From Planctomycetales bacterium (lineage in GTDB: Bacteria > Planctomycetota > SZUA-567), in NCBI GenBank assembly GCA_025997475.1, contig BNUQ01000003.1, positions 1 through 64,000 on the forward strand: a DNA stretch of 64,000 nt, written 5' to 3'. The notes under the pieces were generated by a model. That model was not told where the DNA came from and ran no database searches. It was given only the letters and a program-made list of their open reading frames with translations. Shown here piece after piece: positions 24,733 to 32,290 of this stretch. Positions within the stretch are counted from its first letter, which is position 1. Each line of letters begins with the position of its first letter. A program made the translations under genes and the position numbers.

Positions 24733-25788
24733 TCACTCCACCACTAACACTTCGCTTTCGTGTCCGGGTTGGATGCTGACGAAGCCGTAGAGTTCTTCCA
24801 CGTCTTTTTTGCGCAGGCGGATACAGCCGTTGGATACTTTCGTGCCGACGCTGTCCGGGTCAACCGTGCCGTGAATGCCGAGACCGTTGGTGCCCTCGCC
24901 TTCCATCGCCAGCCAACGCGAGCCAATTAAATGTCCGGGTTCGCCGAATTTGAACGTCTGACCGTTCGGGTCGGTCCAGTCGGGATTGACTTCCATTCGC
25001 ACGATTTTGTAGCGCCCCGGCGGCGTTTCCGATTCCGGCGCGCCGAGCGCGCAACGGTATCCGCGAATAAACACGCCGTCCAAATACCACGCCAACGAGA
25101 AATTGCGCTTGTTGATTAAAATAAACACGCGCCCCGTTACCGCTTTCAATTTTTGCCCCACGCGCAAATTTTGCGGATTGACCGGATTGATTGCCGCCAA
25201 CGAATACCACGTGTCTAAACCGAGTTTTTTGGCGATGCGCGTTAAATTGTCGCCGGACTGCACGCGGTAAAATTCCGCGCCCGCCACCTGCGTATTCGGG
25301 TCGAAAACCAAGCGGTCGTTCAGCCGGTTCAGCCGCTCAAACAGGCGGGCAATCGTCGCCGCGTCGAGAAACCGCGCGCCGTCCATTCCCAGCGCGTCCG
25401 AATAAAAATTGCGGATTTTTTCCCATTCGTCGAAATTCGGCGTCGCGCCGGCGAAGCGCGCGTAAGCGGCGTCGCCGAGCGCGAGCGCGCTCAACCGTCC
25501 GGCGGCGGTCAGCGGATAGGCGGCATACGCCTGTTGCCAAAAATTTTGCGCCGCGTCTTCCTGTCCGGCGAGGCGGCTGAAATTGCCTAACCGATAGAGC
25601 GTCGCGGCGTTTTCCTTATTGGCGTTACGCGGGTCGGGCGACAATTCTTTTTTCAGCAACGCGATGGCGTCCGCGTAATTCCGCGCGGCGGCGAGTTGGT
25701 CGGCTTGTTGGTAGACCGGATTTTCCGCCGCGAAATCGGCGCCGATGAGGATTAGCGCGAAGGCGAGGACGGTGATGAGGTTTTTCAT
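24733..25788 (-). CDS. L,D-transpeptidase with LysM domain
   Basis: A protein of 351 aa. Signal peptide MKNLITVLAFALILIGADFAA; a helical, TPR-like region to about 150; a LysM domain near 170-215 (YRVQSGDNLTRIAKKLGL...INPVNPQNLRVGQKL); and a YkuD catalytic domain (215-351). The catalytic motif is LGIHGT...VSNGCIRLRKKDVEELY, with nucleophile Cys near 321. Such enzymes make 3-3 peptidoglycan cross-links or attach lipoproteins in the periplasm. ATG 25788. The last codons are just outside the HAH arm. Confidence 0.92.
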   Translation of the reverse strand: MKNLITVLAFALILIGADFAAENPVYQQADQLAAARNYADAIALLKKELSPDPRNANKENAATLYRLGNFSRLAGQEDAAQNFWQQAYAAYPLTAAGRLSALALGDAAYARFAGATPNFDEWEKIRNFYSDALGMDGARFLDAATIARLFERLNRLNDRLVFDPNTQVAGAEFYRVQSGDNLTRIAKKLGLDTWYSLAAINPVNPQNLRVGQKLKAVTGRVFILINKRNFSLAWYLDGVFIRGYRCALGAPESETPPGRYKIVRMEVNPDWTDPNGQTFKFGEPGHLIGSRWLAMEGEGTNGLGIHGTVDPDSVGTKVSNGCIRLRKKDVEELYGFVSIQPGHESEVLVVE

Positions 25789-25825
25789 AGCGAATCTCGT
25801 TCCGAAGAATGGCGAAATTTAGAGA

Positions 25826-25936
25826 TAAGAGTTTAGAGTTGAGAGTTTAGCGAGTGGAGTTATTTATGAAAATCGCGCGAAGCGAATTTTGAGCATCAAA
25901 CCTCCGCTCAACTCTCAACTCTGAACTCTCAACTCT
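25826..25936. repeat. HAH element, AGAGTTT/AGAGTTG arms
   Basis: AGATAAGAGTTTAGAGTTGAG and CAACTCTCAACTCTGAACTC flank GTGGAGTTATTTATGAAAAT, GCGCGAAGCG and TTTGAGCATCAAACCTCC. Confidence 0.9.
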
Positions 25937-27785
25937 ACAATTTCTCAAAGTCCGCCGCGCCGTGTTTGCAGAGCGGGCAGACGAAGTCCGGCGGCAACGT
26001 TTCGCTCTCGTGAATGTAGCCGCAAATTTTACAGACGTAGCCCGTTTTTTTCACGCCCACCGCCGGTTGCGGTTTCACATTGGCGAAATAATACGCATAG
26101 GTCATCGCCGGCGTGTCGGCGATAACGCCCGCCTCCGTGATTTCCGCCACAAAAACCGTGTGCGTGCCGTAGTCGCGCGACTCGACCACTTTTCCCGACA
26201 AGAAAGCGTTGGCGTAAATATCGTCGTAAATCAAACCGTTGGCGCTCCGCTTGACCGCGACGCCGGCGAATTTGTCCGTGTCGCGCCCGCTGTGAAAACC
26301 GTAACGCTGGAAAACGGCGAAAGGCGCGTCGATGTGCAAAATCGACACGTTGAACACGCCGGTTTGCATAATCATAGCGTGCGTGTAGTTCTGTTTGTTG
26401 ACCGCAATCGACACGCGCTTGGGGTTGTCGGTGATTTGCGTCAGCGTGTTGACGATGCAACCGTTGTCTTTCCCGCCGTCCTTCGCCGTCAGCGCGTATA
26501 AACCGTAACTGATGTTGAAAAACACTTCGTTTTGCACGGGCGAGGTCTTCGCGTCGCGGCGGACGGGCGGCGTCAGCGCCGCGGCGAGTTTGTCCGCCAA
26601 TTTTTCCAAAGCCGCGCGGTCGCTTGCCCGCACCGCCGATTTCAGCGACACCGTGTCGTCCAACACCGTGATATTTCTCATACCGGCAAAAATGTCGCGC
26701 ATTAACTTGCCGGCGGTCGGCGCCCACGAGCCGTTTTCGATGAGCGCGACGTGGCGGTTTTGTAAATTGTGCGCCGCGAGGTCGAGCAACGCCGTTTCCA
26801 TATGGCAAAAAATTCCGGCGTTGTAAGTCGTCGAAGCGAAAACCCAATGACTGCACCGAAACGCCTCGGCGACGATGACCGACGGATGCGTGTTCGACAC
26901 GTCATACATTTTAATATCGCGGACGCCCTTTTGCGCCAGCGCCGCCGCGAGAATTTGCGCGGCGTTTTCCGTGCCGCCATACACCGAGGCGTAGGCAATT
27001 AAAACGGCGTTATCCTCCGGCGTGTAACTGCTCCACCGTCGATATTTGTCGATAAACCAGCCGAGATGTTTGCGCCACAGCGGACCGTGCAACGGGCAAA
27101 TCATCGCGAGGTCGAGCGACGACGCCTTGTCGAGCAAGGTCTGCGCCTGATTGCCGTATTTGCCGACGATGTTGGTGTAATAGCGCCGCGCGTCGTCGAG
27201 CCAGTCGCGCTCAAAGTTCACTTCGTCGGCAAAAAGATTGCCGTTCAGCGCGCCGAAAGTTCCGAAAGCGTCCGCCGAAAATAAAATTTTCGCGGTGGCT
27301 TCATAGGTTGCCATCGCTTCGGGCCAATGCACCATTTTTGCCATCACGAACGTGAACACGCGCTTGCCGACGACGAGCGTGTCGCCTTCTTTGACGGTAA
27401 CGGCTTTGGCGGCGAAGTCGTAATTGAAATGCGAAAAATCAAAAAAGCGTTGGAGCATTTCCAACGTCAGCGCGTTGCCGACGATTTTGACTTCGGGATA
27501 GCGCAACGTCAATTCGCCGAGATTGGCCGCGTGGTCGGGTTCGACGTGATTGACGATAACGTAGTCGAGTTGGCGCCCGTTGAGGAGAAACTGTAAATTT
27601 TCGTAAAAAACGGCGCTCACGGCTTTATCGACGGTGTCGAGCAACACGGTTTTTTCGTCGAGAACAAGATAGGCGTTGTAGGACACGCCGCGCGGAACGG
27701 GGAAAACGTTTTCAAACAGCGCGAGGCGGCGGTCGCTGGCGCCGACCCAATAAATGCCGTCGGCGACGAGTGCGGTCTGGTGCAT
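25935..27785 (-). CDS. Flavodiiron protein fused to flavin reductase and rubredoxin
   Basis: A four-domain protein of 616 aa. Residues 1-250 are the metallo-beta-lactamase diiron domain: His80, Glu82, Asp84 and His85 in NHVEPDHAANLG. Residues 255-400 are a flavodoxin domain (YASVYGGTENAAQILAAAL). Residues 420-570 are a flavin-reductase-like split barrel (NPKRVSIAVNKQNYTHAMI). The end is a rubredoxin (Cys585, 588, 603, 606 in YVCKICGYIH...FVCPLCKHG). The family reduces O2 to water or NO to N2O and protects anaerobes. Having reductase and rubredoxin in one chain makes it nearly self-sufficient for NAD(P)H use. I start at ATG 27785; the longer frame is HAH translation. Confidence 0.93.
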   Translation of the reverse strand: MHQTALVADGIYWVGASDRRLALFENVFPVPRGVSYNAYLVLDEKTVLLDTVDKAVSAVFYENLQFLLNGRQLDYVIVNHVEPDHAANLGELTLRYPEVKIVGNALTLEMLQRFFDFSHFNYDFAAKAVTVKEGDTLVVGKRVFTFVMAKMVHWPEAMATYEATAKILFSADAFGTFGALNGNLFADEVNFERDWLDDARRYYTNIVGKYGNQAQTLLDKASSLDLAMICPLHGPLWRKHLGWFIDKYRRWSSYTPEDNAVLIAYASVYGGTENAAQILAAALAQKGVRDIKMYDVSNTHPSVIVAEAFRCSHWVFASTTYNAGIFCHMETALLDLAAHNLQNRHVALIENGSWAPTAGKLMRDIFAGMRNITVLDDTVSLKSAVRASDRAALEKLADKLAAALTPPVRRDAKTSPVQNEVFFNISYGLYALTAKDGGKDNGCIVNTLTQITDNPKRVSIAVNKQNYTHAMIMQTGVFNVSILHIDAPFAVFQRYGFHSGRDTDKFAGVAVKRSANGLIYDDIYANAFLSGKVVESRDYGTHTVFVAEITEAGVIADTPAMTYAYYFANVKPQPAVGVKKTGYVCKICGYIHESETLPPDFVCPLCKHGAADFEKL

Positions 27786-27799
27786 AAGATTTCTCCTTT

Positions 27800-27921
27800 G
27801 AAAGTTTAGAGTTGAGAGTTGAGAGTTGAGAGTTAAACGTTTAGAGATTGGAGTTTTATTTTTAAGATGCGCGAAGCGCAACCACTTTTTCAACTTTCAA
27901 CTTTCAACGCTGAACTCTAAC
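27800..27921. repeat. HAH element, mixed AGAGTTG/AAGTTGA arms
   Basis: Four AGAGTTGAG-type units precede GGAGTTTTATTTTTAAGATGCGCG and AAGCGCAACC. The right arm is TCAACTTTCAACTTTCAACGC. It supplies VRVQR and the stop of tsaC. Confidence 0.9.
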
Positions 27922-28491
27922 CTCGCCTTGTCGCAAAATTTTGACGCCGCCGCCGGTAAAAAGCGCGACGGTGGAAGCCGCGCCGGTGAGTTCGCCGCCG
28001 TCCACGATTAAATCGATTTCGTCGCCGAACGTCGCGGCGATGTCGGCGGCAACCCGCGCCGGCGGCGCGCCGTGGCGATTGGCGCTGGTGGCGGCGAGAC
28101 CATAGGGCAATTTTCGCAACAGCGCTTGCAACCACGGAAAATCCGGCAGACGAATCCCGACGGTGTTATCCGCGGTCGCCGCGCCGGCGGACGGGATAAT
28201 CGCGGGCAAAATCGCCGTCAACGCGCCGGGCCAATGCCGCGCTAAAATCTCGGCGACGGACGGTTCGACAACGGCAAATTTTTTCACTGCGGCAAAATCG
28301 GCAAGCAAAATCTGCAACGGCTTTTCCGGTTCGCGGCTTTTGATTTGCCGCAGACGCGCCAACGCCACAGCGGAGTCGGCGCGTCCGCACAAACCATAAA
28401 CGGTGTCGGTCGGCACGGCGACAATACCGCCGCGTTGCAAGACGGACAAAGTTTTTTCCGCCGCGTCCGCGGCGGCGAGGTTGATAAGCAT
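27904..28491 (-). CDS. tsaC: Threonylcarbamoyl-AMP synthase (YrdC/Sua5)
   Basis: A protein of 195 aa, a single YrdC domain. It makes threonylcarbamoyl-AMP from Thr, bicarbonate and ATP for the t6A37 modification of tRNA. LQRGGIVAVPTDTVYGLCGRADS, KSREPEKPLQILLAD and GLAATSANRHGAPPAR are the family motifs. ATG 28489-28491. tsaE lies 2.6 kb away on the other strand. The end VRVQR is heptad-arm translation, so the natural C-terminus probably stopped at or before ILRQGE. Confidence 0.95.
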   Translation of the reverse strand: MLINLAAADAAEKTLSVLQRGGIVAVPTDTVYGLCGRADSAVALARLRQIKSREPEKPLQILLADFAAVKKFAVVEPSVAEILARHWPGALTAILPAIIPSAGAATADNTVGIRLPDFPWLQALLRKLPYGLAATSANRHGAPPARVAADIAATFGDEIDLIVDGGELTGAASTVALFTGGGVKILRQGEVRVQR

Positions 28492-28497
28492 TTGGGA

Positions 28498-28671
28498 AAT
28501 TACGAATTACGAATGAAGAGCAGTTGGTAGTTTGTAGTTGGTAGTTTTTAGTGGTGGAGTTTGACGGTCAAAGATTCGCTTCGCGCGCGCTTGCGGATTT
28601 GCCCATAAAAACTCCACCGCTACCAACTAAAAACTACCGACTACCAACTCGCTATCCATCATTGTTAATTG
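28498..28671. repeat. Nested HAH element: TTACGAA outside, TTGGTAG inside
   Basis: The outer left arm is AATTACGAATTACGAATG. The inner arms are AGTTGGTAGTTTGTAGTTGG and CTACCAACTAAAAACTACCG around GTGGAGTTTGACGGTCAAAG and a TTCGCTTCGCGCGCG centre. One TTGTTAA unit at 28664-28671 supplies the recA stop. The inner 117 bp is nearly identical to 40150-40266. Confidence 0.88.
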
Positions 28672-29750
28672 TCTTCGCCGGTTTCTTCTTCGGCGTCCGG
28701 CGCCGCGAGGTCGTCAAAGCCGACATCGCCGTTTAACAGTTTGTCGCGGAGTTTTTGGTTGATTTCCGCGCGCATTTCGGGGTGGCTGTCCAAATACGCC
28801 ATCGCGTTGTCGCGCCCTTGCCCGATGCGCGTGTCGCCGTAGTTAATCCACGAGCCGCTTTTGCCCAAAAAGTTATGTTCGGTGCCGAGGTCAATCAATT
28901 CGCCGGTCGCGTTGATGCCTTTGTTAAACATAATGTCGAAATTCGCCGTGCGAAACGGCGGCGCGACTTTGTTTTTGACCACCTTCACTTTGACCTGATT
29001 GCCAATCGTTTCCTCGCCCTTTTTCACCGCCCCGACGCGGCGAATGTCCAAGCGGAGCGAGGCGTAAAATTTCAGCGCGTTGCCGCCGGTCGTCGTTTCG
29101 GGATTGCCGAACATCACGCCGATTTTCATCCGAATCTGATTGATGAAGAGAATGGTCGTGTTCGATTTTTTGCAGATGCCGGTGAGTTTCCGCAAGCCCT
29201 GACTCATCAGCCGCGCCTGCAAGCCCATATGCGAGTCGCCCATTTCGCCGTCGAGTTCCGCCTGCGGCGTCAGCGCCGCGACCGAGTCAATCACAATCAC
29301 GTCCACCGCGCCGGAGCGGGTCAGCAACTCGGCGATGTCGAGCGCCTGCTCGCCGCTGTCCGGCTGGCTGACCAAAAGTTCGTCGAGGTTGACGCCGAGC
29401 CGCCGCGCGTAGAGCGGGTCGAGCGCGTGTTCGGCGTCGATGAACGCGCCGACGCCGCCGGCTTTTTGGGCGTTCGCCAGCACTTGCAGGGCGAGCGTCG
29501 TTTTGCCGGAACTTTCCGGTCCGTAAAATTCGATGATGCGTCCGCGCGGCACGCCGCCGACGCCAATCGCCGCGTCGAGCGCCAGCGAGCCGGTGCTGAT
29601 AACCTCGCACTCGACCTTGTAATCGGAACCGAGTTTGCGAATCGCCTCGTTGCCGAAACGTTTGCCGATTTCGTCCAACGTATGCCCCAGCGCTTTCATT
29701 TTACCGCCGGCGTCCTCTTTGACCTCGTCCTTGTTTTTGGCTTTTGCCAT
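28665..29750 (-). CDS. recA: Recombinase A
   Basis: A protein of 361 aa, full length. It forms filaments on single-stranded DNA and drives strand exchange and LexA self-cleavage. Walker A is residues 77-84 (GPESSGKT); [13 protein letters not shown] is Walker B, and [28 protein letters not shown] contains loop L2. The C-terminus is acidic ([10 protein letters not shown]). I start at ATG 29750 (MAKAKNKDE), preceded by AAAGGCATTCCC. The extra frame to 29795 (MLIVNFYEI) is repeat translation. The stop TAA is in a heptad unit. Confidence 0.98.
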   Translation of the reverse strand: MAKAKNKDEVKEDAGGKMKALGHTLDEIGKRFGNEAIRKLGSDYKVECEVISTGSLALDAAIGVGGVPRGRIIEFYGPESSGKTTLALQVLANAQKAGGVGAFIDAEHALDPLYARRLGVNLDELLVSQPDSGEQALDIAELLTRSGAVDVIVIDSVAALTPQAELDGEMGDSHMGLQARLMSQGLRKLTGICKKSNTTILFINQIRMKIGVMFGNPETTTGGNALKFYASLRLDIRRVGAVKKGEETIGNQVKVKVVKNKVAPPFRTANFDIMFNKGINATGELIDLGTEHNFLGKSGSWINYGDTRIGQGRDNAMAYLDSHPEMRAEINQKLRDKLLNGDVGFDDLAAPDAEEETGEDN

Positions 29751-29779
29751 GGGAATGCCTTTCGTTAGGATTTCGTAAA

Positions 29780-29909
29780 AATTAACAATTAACAATTTAC
29801 AATTAATAATGGTGGTTGTCGCTTCGCTCCCTTATCAATTTCGCTACGCGAATCTGAAAGGCAAACTCCACCATTGTTAATCGTTAATTGTTAATTGTAA
29901 ATTGTTAAT
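29780..29909. repeat. HAH element, TTAACAA arms, upstream of recA
   Basis: AATTAACAATTAACAATTTAC and TTGTTAATCGTTAATTGTTAATTG enclose GGTGGTTGTCGCTTCGC, TTTCGCTACGCGAA and CAAACTCCACC. It lies between the divergent recA and GNAT genes. Confidence 0.88.
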
Positions 29910-29956
29910 CCGCTCATTGTAGTTTTGCGCTAATGAAGATACAGGTCTAATTTTCA

Positions 29957-30898
29957 ATGGATATTCGTCCGTATCACTCCGCCGATTTGTCGCGCGTCGT
30001 CGCGCTGTGGAACGACGCGGCGCGCGAGTGTTTCGGCTTTTTCCCGCTCACCGAAAAAATTTTTCACGACCACGTCCTCGCCGCGCCGTTTTTTCAGCCG
30101 CACCGTTTGCTGTTGGCGTGGCAAGAAGAAGCGCTCGTCGGAATGATTCATTTTGACGTGGTGGAGGTCGCGCCGTATCCGCGCGCCGGCGTCGTCGCGG
30201 CGATAATGACGCGCTCCGACCGGCGGCGACAGGGCATCGGCAAGGCGCTGTTGCAGACCGCGCTGGCGCCAATGCGCAACGACGGCGCGACGTTTTTTGC
30301 CGCGCTCGGTTGCTGGCCCTACTCGTCGTTTTACGCCGGTTTAATCGACGGCTCGGAGCGGTCGGGCATCGACCGGCGCAACGCGGCGGCGCAAAATTTA
30401 TTCGCGTCCGCCGGTTTTACGCGCGGACGGCGCTCGCTGATTATGCGCGGCGCGCTGTCGCGCGCGCCGGACGACAAAGTTGAAATTGCAGCCGATTTTT
30501 ACCGCGAAAAATATCCCGAAGCGGGGCAGTGGTTGGACGTGGCGACCCGTCATTGGACGCCGTCCCGCCAGATTTTATTGGACGCCGCCGGACACGGTTT
30601 GTCGTATGCGACCTACGCGCGAATGGACGGCTACGCGGAATTTTGCGGCAAAGAAATTTACGCCGTCTATGCGGTGCGCACGCCGGCGATTTGCCGCCGC
30701 CGCGGTTACGCCCGACGAAACTTGCTGGCGTTGCAACGCCACCTCGCCGCGTTGGGCGGCGAAATGATTGAAGTCCACGTTTACGCCGACAACGACGCGG
30801 GCATTAAACTTTATCAATCGCTCGGTTTCGCCACGGTCGGCGAAAGCGAGAGTTGGCAACTAAAACTCCCCGCCAGAGAAGGGAATTACGCGGAGTAA
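29957..30898 (+). CDS. Tandem GNAT-family acetyltransferase
   Basis: A protein of 313 aa with two GNAT domains. The N-terminal one (1-165) has VVAAIMTRSDRRRQGIGKALLQTAL, the acetyl-CoA pyrophosphate loop R/QxxGxG/A. The C-terminal one (175-305) has AVRTPAICRRRGYARRNLLALQRHL and DNDAGIKLYQSLGFATVG. The tandem layout resembles mycothiol synthase-like and related N-acetyltransferases; the substrate cannot be told. ATG 29957 lies 11 nt after ACAGGTCTAAT, which looks like the end of a 161-bp element. Confidence 0.82.
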   Translation: MDIRPYHSADLSRVVALWNDAARECFGFFPLTEKIFHDHVLAAPFFQPHRLLLAWQEEALVGMIHFDVVEVAPYPRAGVVAAIMTRSDRRRQGIGKALLQTALAPMRNDGATFFAALGCWPYSSFYAGLIDGSERSGIDRRNAAAQNLFASAGFTRGRRSLIMRGALSRAPDDKVEIAADFYREKYPEAGQWLDVATRHWTPSRQILLDAAGHGLSYATYARMDGYAEFCGKEIYAVYAVRTPAICRRRGYARRNLLALQRHLAALGGEMIEVHVYADNDAGIKLYQSLGFATVGESESWQLKLPAREGNYAE

Positions 30899-30902
30899 TT
30901 AT

Positions 30903-31077
30903 CGAGCGGGTCTAATAGACCTGTTCGACAACCAATTCGCGGCAAATTTTCGGCTAATTTTCCGTCCCGCCGCGTCAAAATTCCTTGCAATACTCTCGGT
31001 ATTGCTTCGTCATTTTTCCTTGCGGCACGGAAAATTAGACACGAACATTTGCTCGCTCTTGGTTATCGAACAGGTCT
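30903..31077. mobile_element. 161-bp foldback element, copy 3, beside an older end fragment
   Basis: The full copy is 30917-31077, AGACCTGTTCGACAACC to GGTTATCGAACAGGTCT, with AAT on both sides. The preceding 14 bases, ATCGAGCGGGTCTAAT-like, match a right end of the same family. This suggests insertion beside a decayed earlier copy. tsaE starts 2 nt after the element. Confidence 0.85.
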
Positions 31078-31078
31078 A

Positions 31079-31543
31079 ATGGACGAACTTATGCAAAAAC
31101 AATTTACGACCACTTCGCCGGCGCAGACGCGCGCGCTCGGCAAACGGTTGGCGGCGGCGTGTCGCGGCGGCGAAGTGTTTTTGCTGTCCGGCGATTTGGG
31201 CGCGGGCAAAACGTGCCTGACGCAAGGACTTGCCGCCGGTTTGGCGATTGCCGAACCGGTAACCAGTCCGACTTTCGTTACGCATCAGGAATATCGCGGC
31301 GCGCGCGGCTTGGCGCTTGAACATTTTGATTTTTATCGATTGCGCGCCGGCGGCGACGAATTCGCCGATTTTTTCAATCGTCCCGACTGTGTTTGCGCGC
31401 TCGAATGGGCGCAAATGCTCGCGCCGATTTTGCCGCCGGAACATCTGTCGATTACCTTGGAAATCGTCGCGCCGCGGCGTCGGCGTATTGTCATTGAAAC
31501 GCGGACGCCGAGCGGCGAGGAGTTCTTGGCGCGAATAGAGTGA
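31079..31543 (+). CDS. tsaE: tRNA t6A biosynthesis ATPase
   Basis: A P-loop ATPase of 154 aa. It drives turnover of the TsaBD complex in t6A modification. Walker A is residues 38-45 (GDLGAGKT); SPTFVTHQEY and LEHFDFYRL, and CALEWAQML (the usual xxVEWxE region), are family motifs. ATG 31079 directly follows the 161-bp element, so AGGT in its inverted end, 3 nt from the ATG, is the nearest purine-rich site. A second ATG at 31091 has better spacing from it. Confidence 0.93.
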   Translation: MDELMQKQFTTTSPAQTRALGKRLAAACRGGEVFLLSGDLGAGKTCLTQGLAAGLAIAEPVTSPTFVTHQEYRGARGLALEHFDFYRLRAGGDEFADFFNRPDCVCALEWAQMLAPILPPEHLSITLEIVAPRRRRIVIETRTPSGEEFLARIE

Positions 31544-31550
31544 GCAGTTT

Positions 31551-31626
31551 TCGGCGGCAATTTATTGCCGCCGATTGCCTGCGCGAAGCGCGGCGAACTT
31601 CAATAGCCCGCCGTTTTAACGGCGGG
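31551..31626. repeat. Two-hairpin element, copy 1
   Basis: CGGCGGCAATTTATTGCCGCCG forms one hairpin and CCCGCCGTTTTAACGGCGGG a second, joined by GCGCGAAGCGCGGCGAACTTCAATAG. It lies 7 bp after the tsaE stop. A second copy is at 56497-56576, again just after a stop codon. Confidence 0.75.
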
Positions 31627-31692
31627 AAACAGTGAGCAATGGACAGAAAGCGCCGACGAGAAACTCTGCTCACCGCCCTGCCCGCCCGCCAA

Positions 31693-31721
31693 ATAAAAAA
31701 CTCGGACGTTTCCGTCCGAGT
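31693..31721 (-). terminator. Intrinsic terminator of rpsU
   Basis: On the minus strand ACTCGGACG-GAAA-CGTCCGAGT is followed by TTTTTTATTT. The perfect 9-bp stem with a GNRA tetraloop and U tract is 6 nt beyond the rpsU stop. Confidence 0.9.
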
Positions 31722-31727
31722 CGTTTT

Positions 31728-32003
31728 TTACAGCCGCGTAAAATCCTCGCGGAGGGCGCTCGCGTTGCGGGCGCTTTTTTTGCGTTCCAACTTGGCTTTC
31801 ATTTTGATTTTGCTGTCTTGCCGAAGCAGTTTCGCGCGCGCGCGTTCTTGCTCGCGTTTTTCCCGTTTTTTCGCCTCGCTCGGCTTCTCGTAAGCGCTTT
31901 TGCGGCGAATGTCGCGCGTAATCCCTTCGCGATTGCACAGTTTTTTGAACCTCCGCAACGCTTTGTCCAAGGGTTCGCTCGACTTCAATTCCATCCGAAC
32001 CAT
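31728..32003 (-). CDS. rpsU: Small ribosomal subunit protein bS21
   Basis: A protein of 91 aa. MELKSSEPLDKALRRFKKLCNREGITRDIRRKSAYEKPSEAKKRE matches bS21 over the first 50 residues. The following ~40 residues are a lysine/arginine-rich extension (KLLRQDSKIKMKAKLERKK) longer than in enterobacteria. It binds near the anti-Shine-Dalgarno end of 16S rRNA. ATG 32003 follows a strong GGAGGTGAT. Confidence 0.93.
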   Translation of the reverse strand: MVRMELKSSEPLDKALRRFKKLCNREGITRDIRRKSAYEKPSEAKKREKREQERARAKLLRQDSKIKMKAKLERKKSARNASALREDFTRL

Positions 32004-32099
32004 CTACTATCACCTCCTCTCAACGAAGCGCCGGTTTATAGCGATTAAACCGCCGCCGGCAAGAGAACACCATTGTGGTGTTTTGATAATTATTCCGAC

Positions 32100-32178
32100 A
32101 GCCGCGCTTCGCGCTATTTCAACTTTCAACTTTCAACTTTCAACTTTCAACTCTGAACTCTGAACTCTGAACTCTAAT
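32100..32178. repeat. Half HAH element, TCAACTT then TGAACTC arms
   Basis: A GCGCTTCGCGC centre is followed by four TTTCAAC and four CTCTGAA units, the longest uninterrupted single arm here. No left arm is seen. The run switches from one heptad class to another midway. Confidence 0.8.
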
Positions 32179-32290
32179 CAATTCACCAAACGAATCCCAC
32201 TCTCCCGCGACCTCCCGTTAAAGTCCGCTCTCAACTTTTGCCGATAAGCAAGCGGCTCAACTTTAATCGGTAAAAATCACAGGGGGGAAA

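Noticed and set aside
29750..29795. Longer recA N-terminus (MLIVNFYEI...)
   Set aside because: The extra residues translate repeat DNA. MAKAKNK with AAAGG upstream is the normal start. The same reasoning removed extensions from the DUF167, flavorubredoxin, tsaE and hydF genes.
32100..32178. CRISPR-like array of short direct repeats
   Set aside because: The repeats are 7 bp with no spacers, and no cas genes are present. They are heptad arms.
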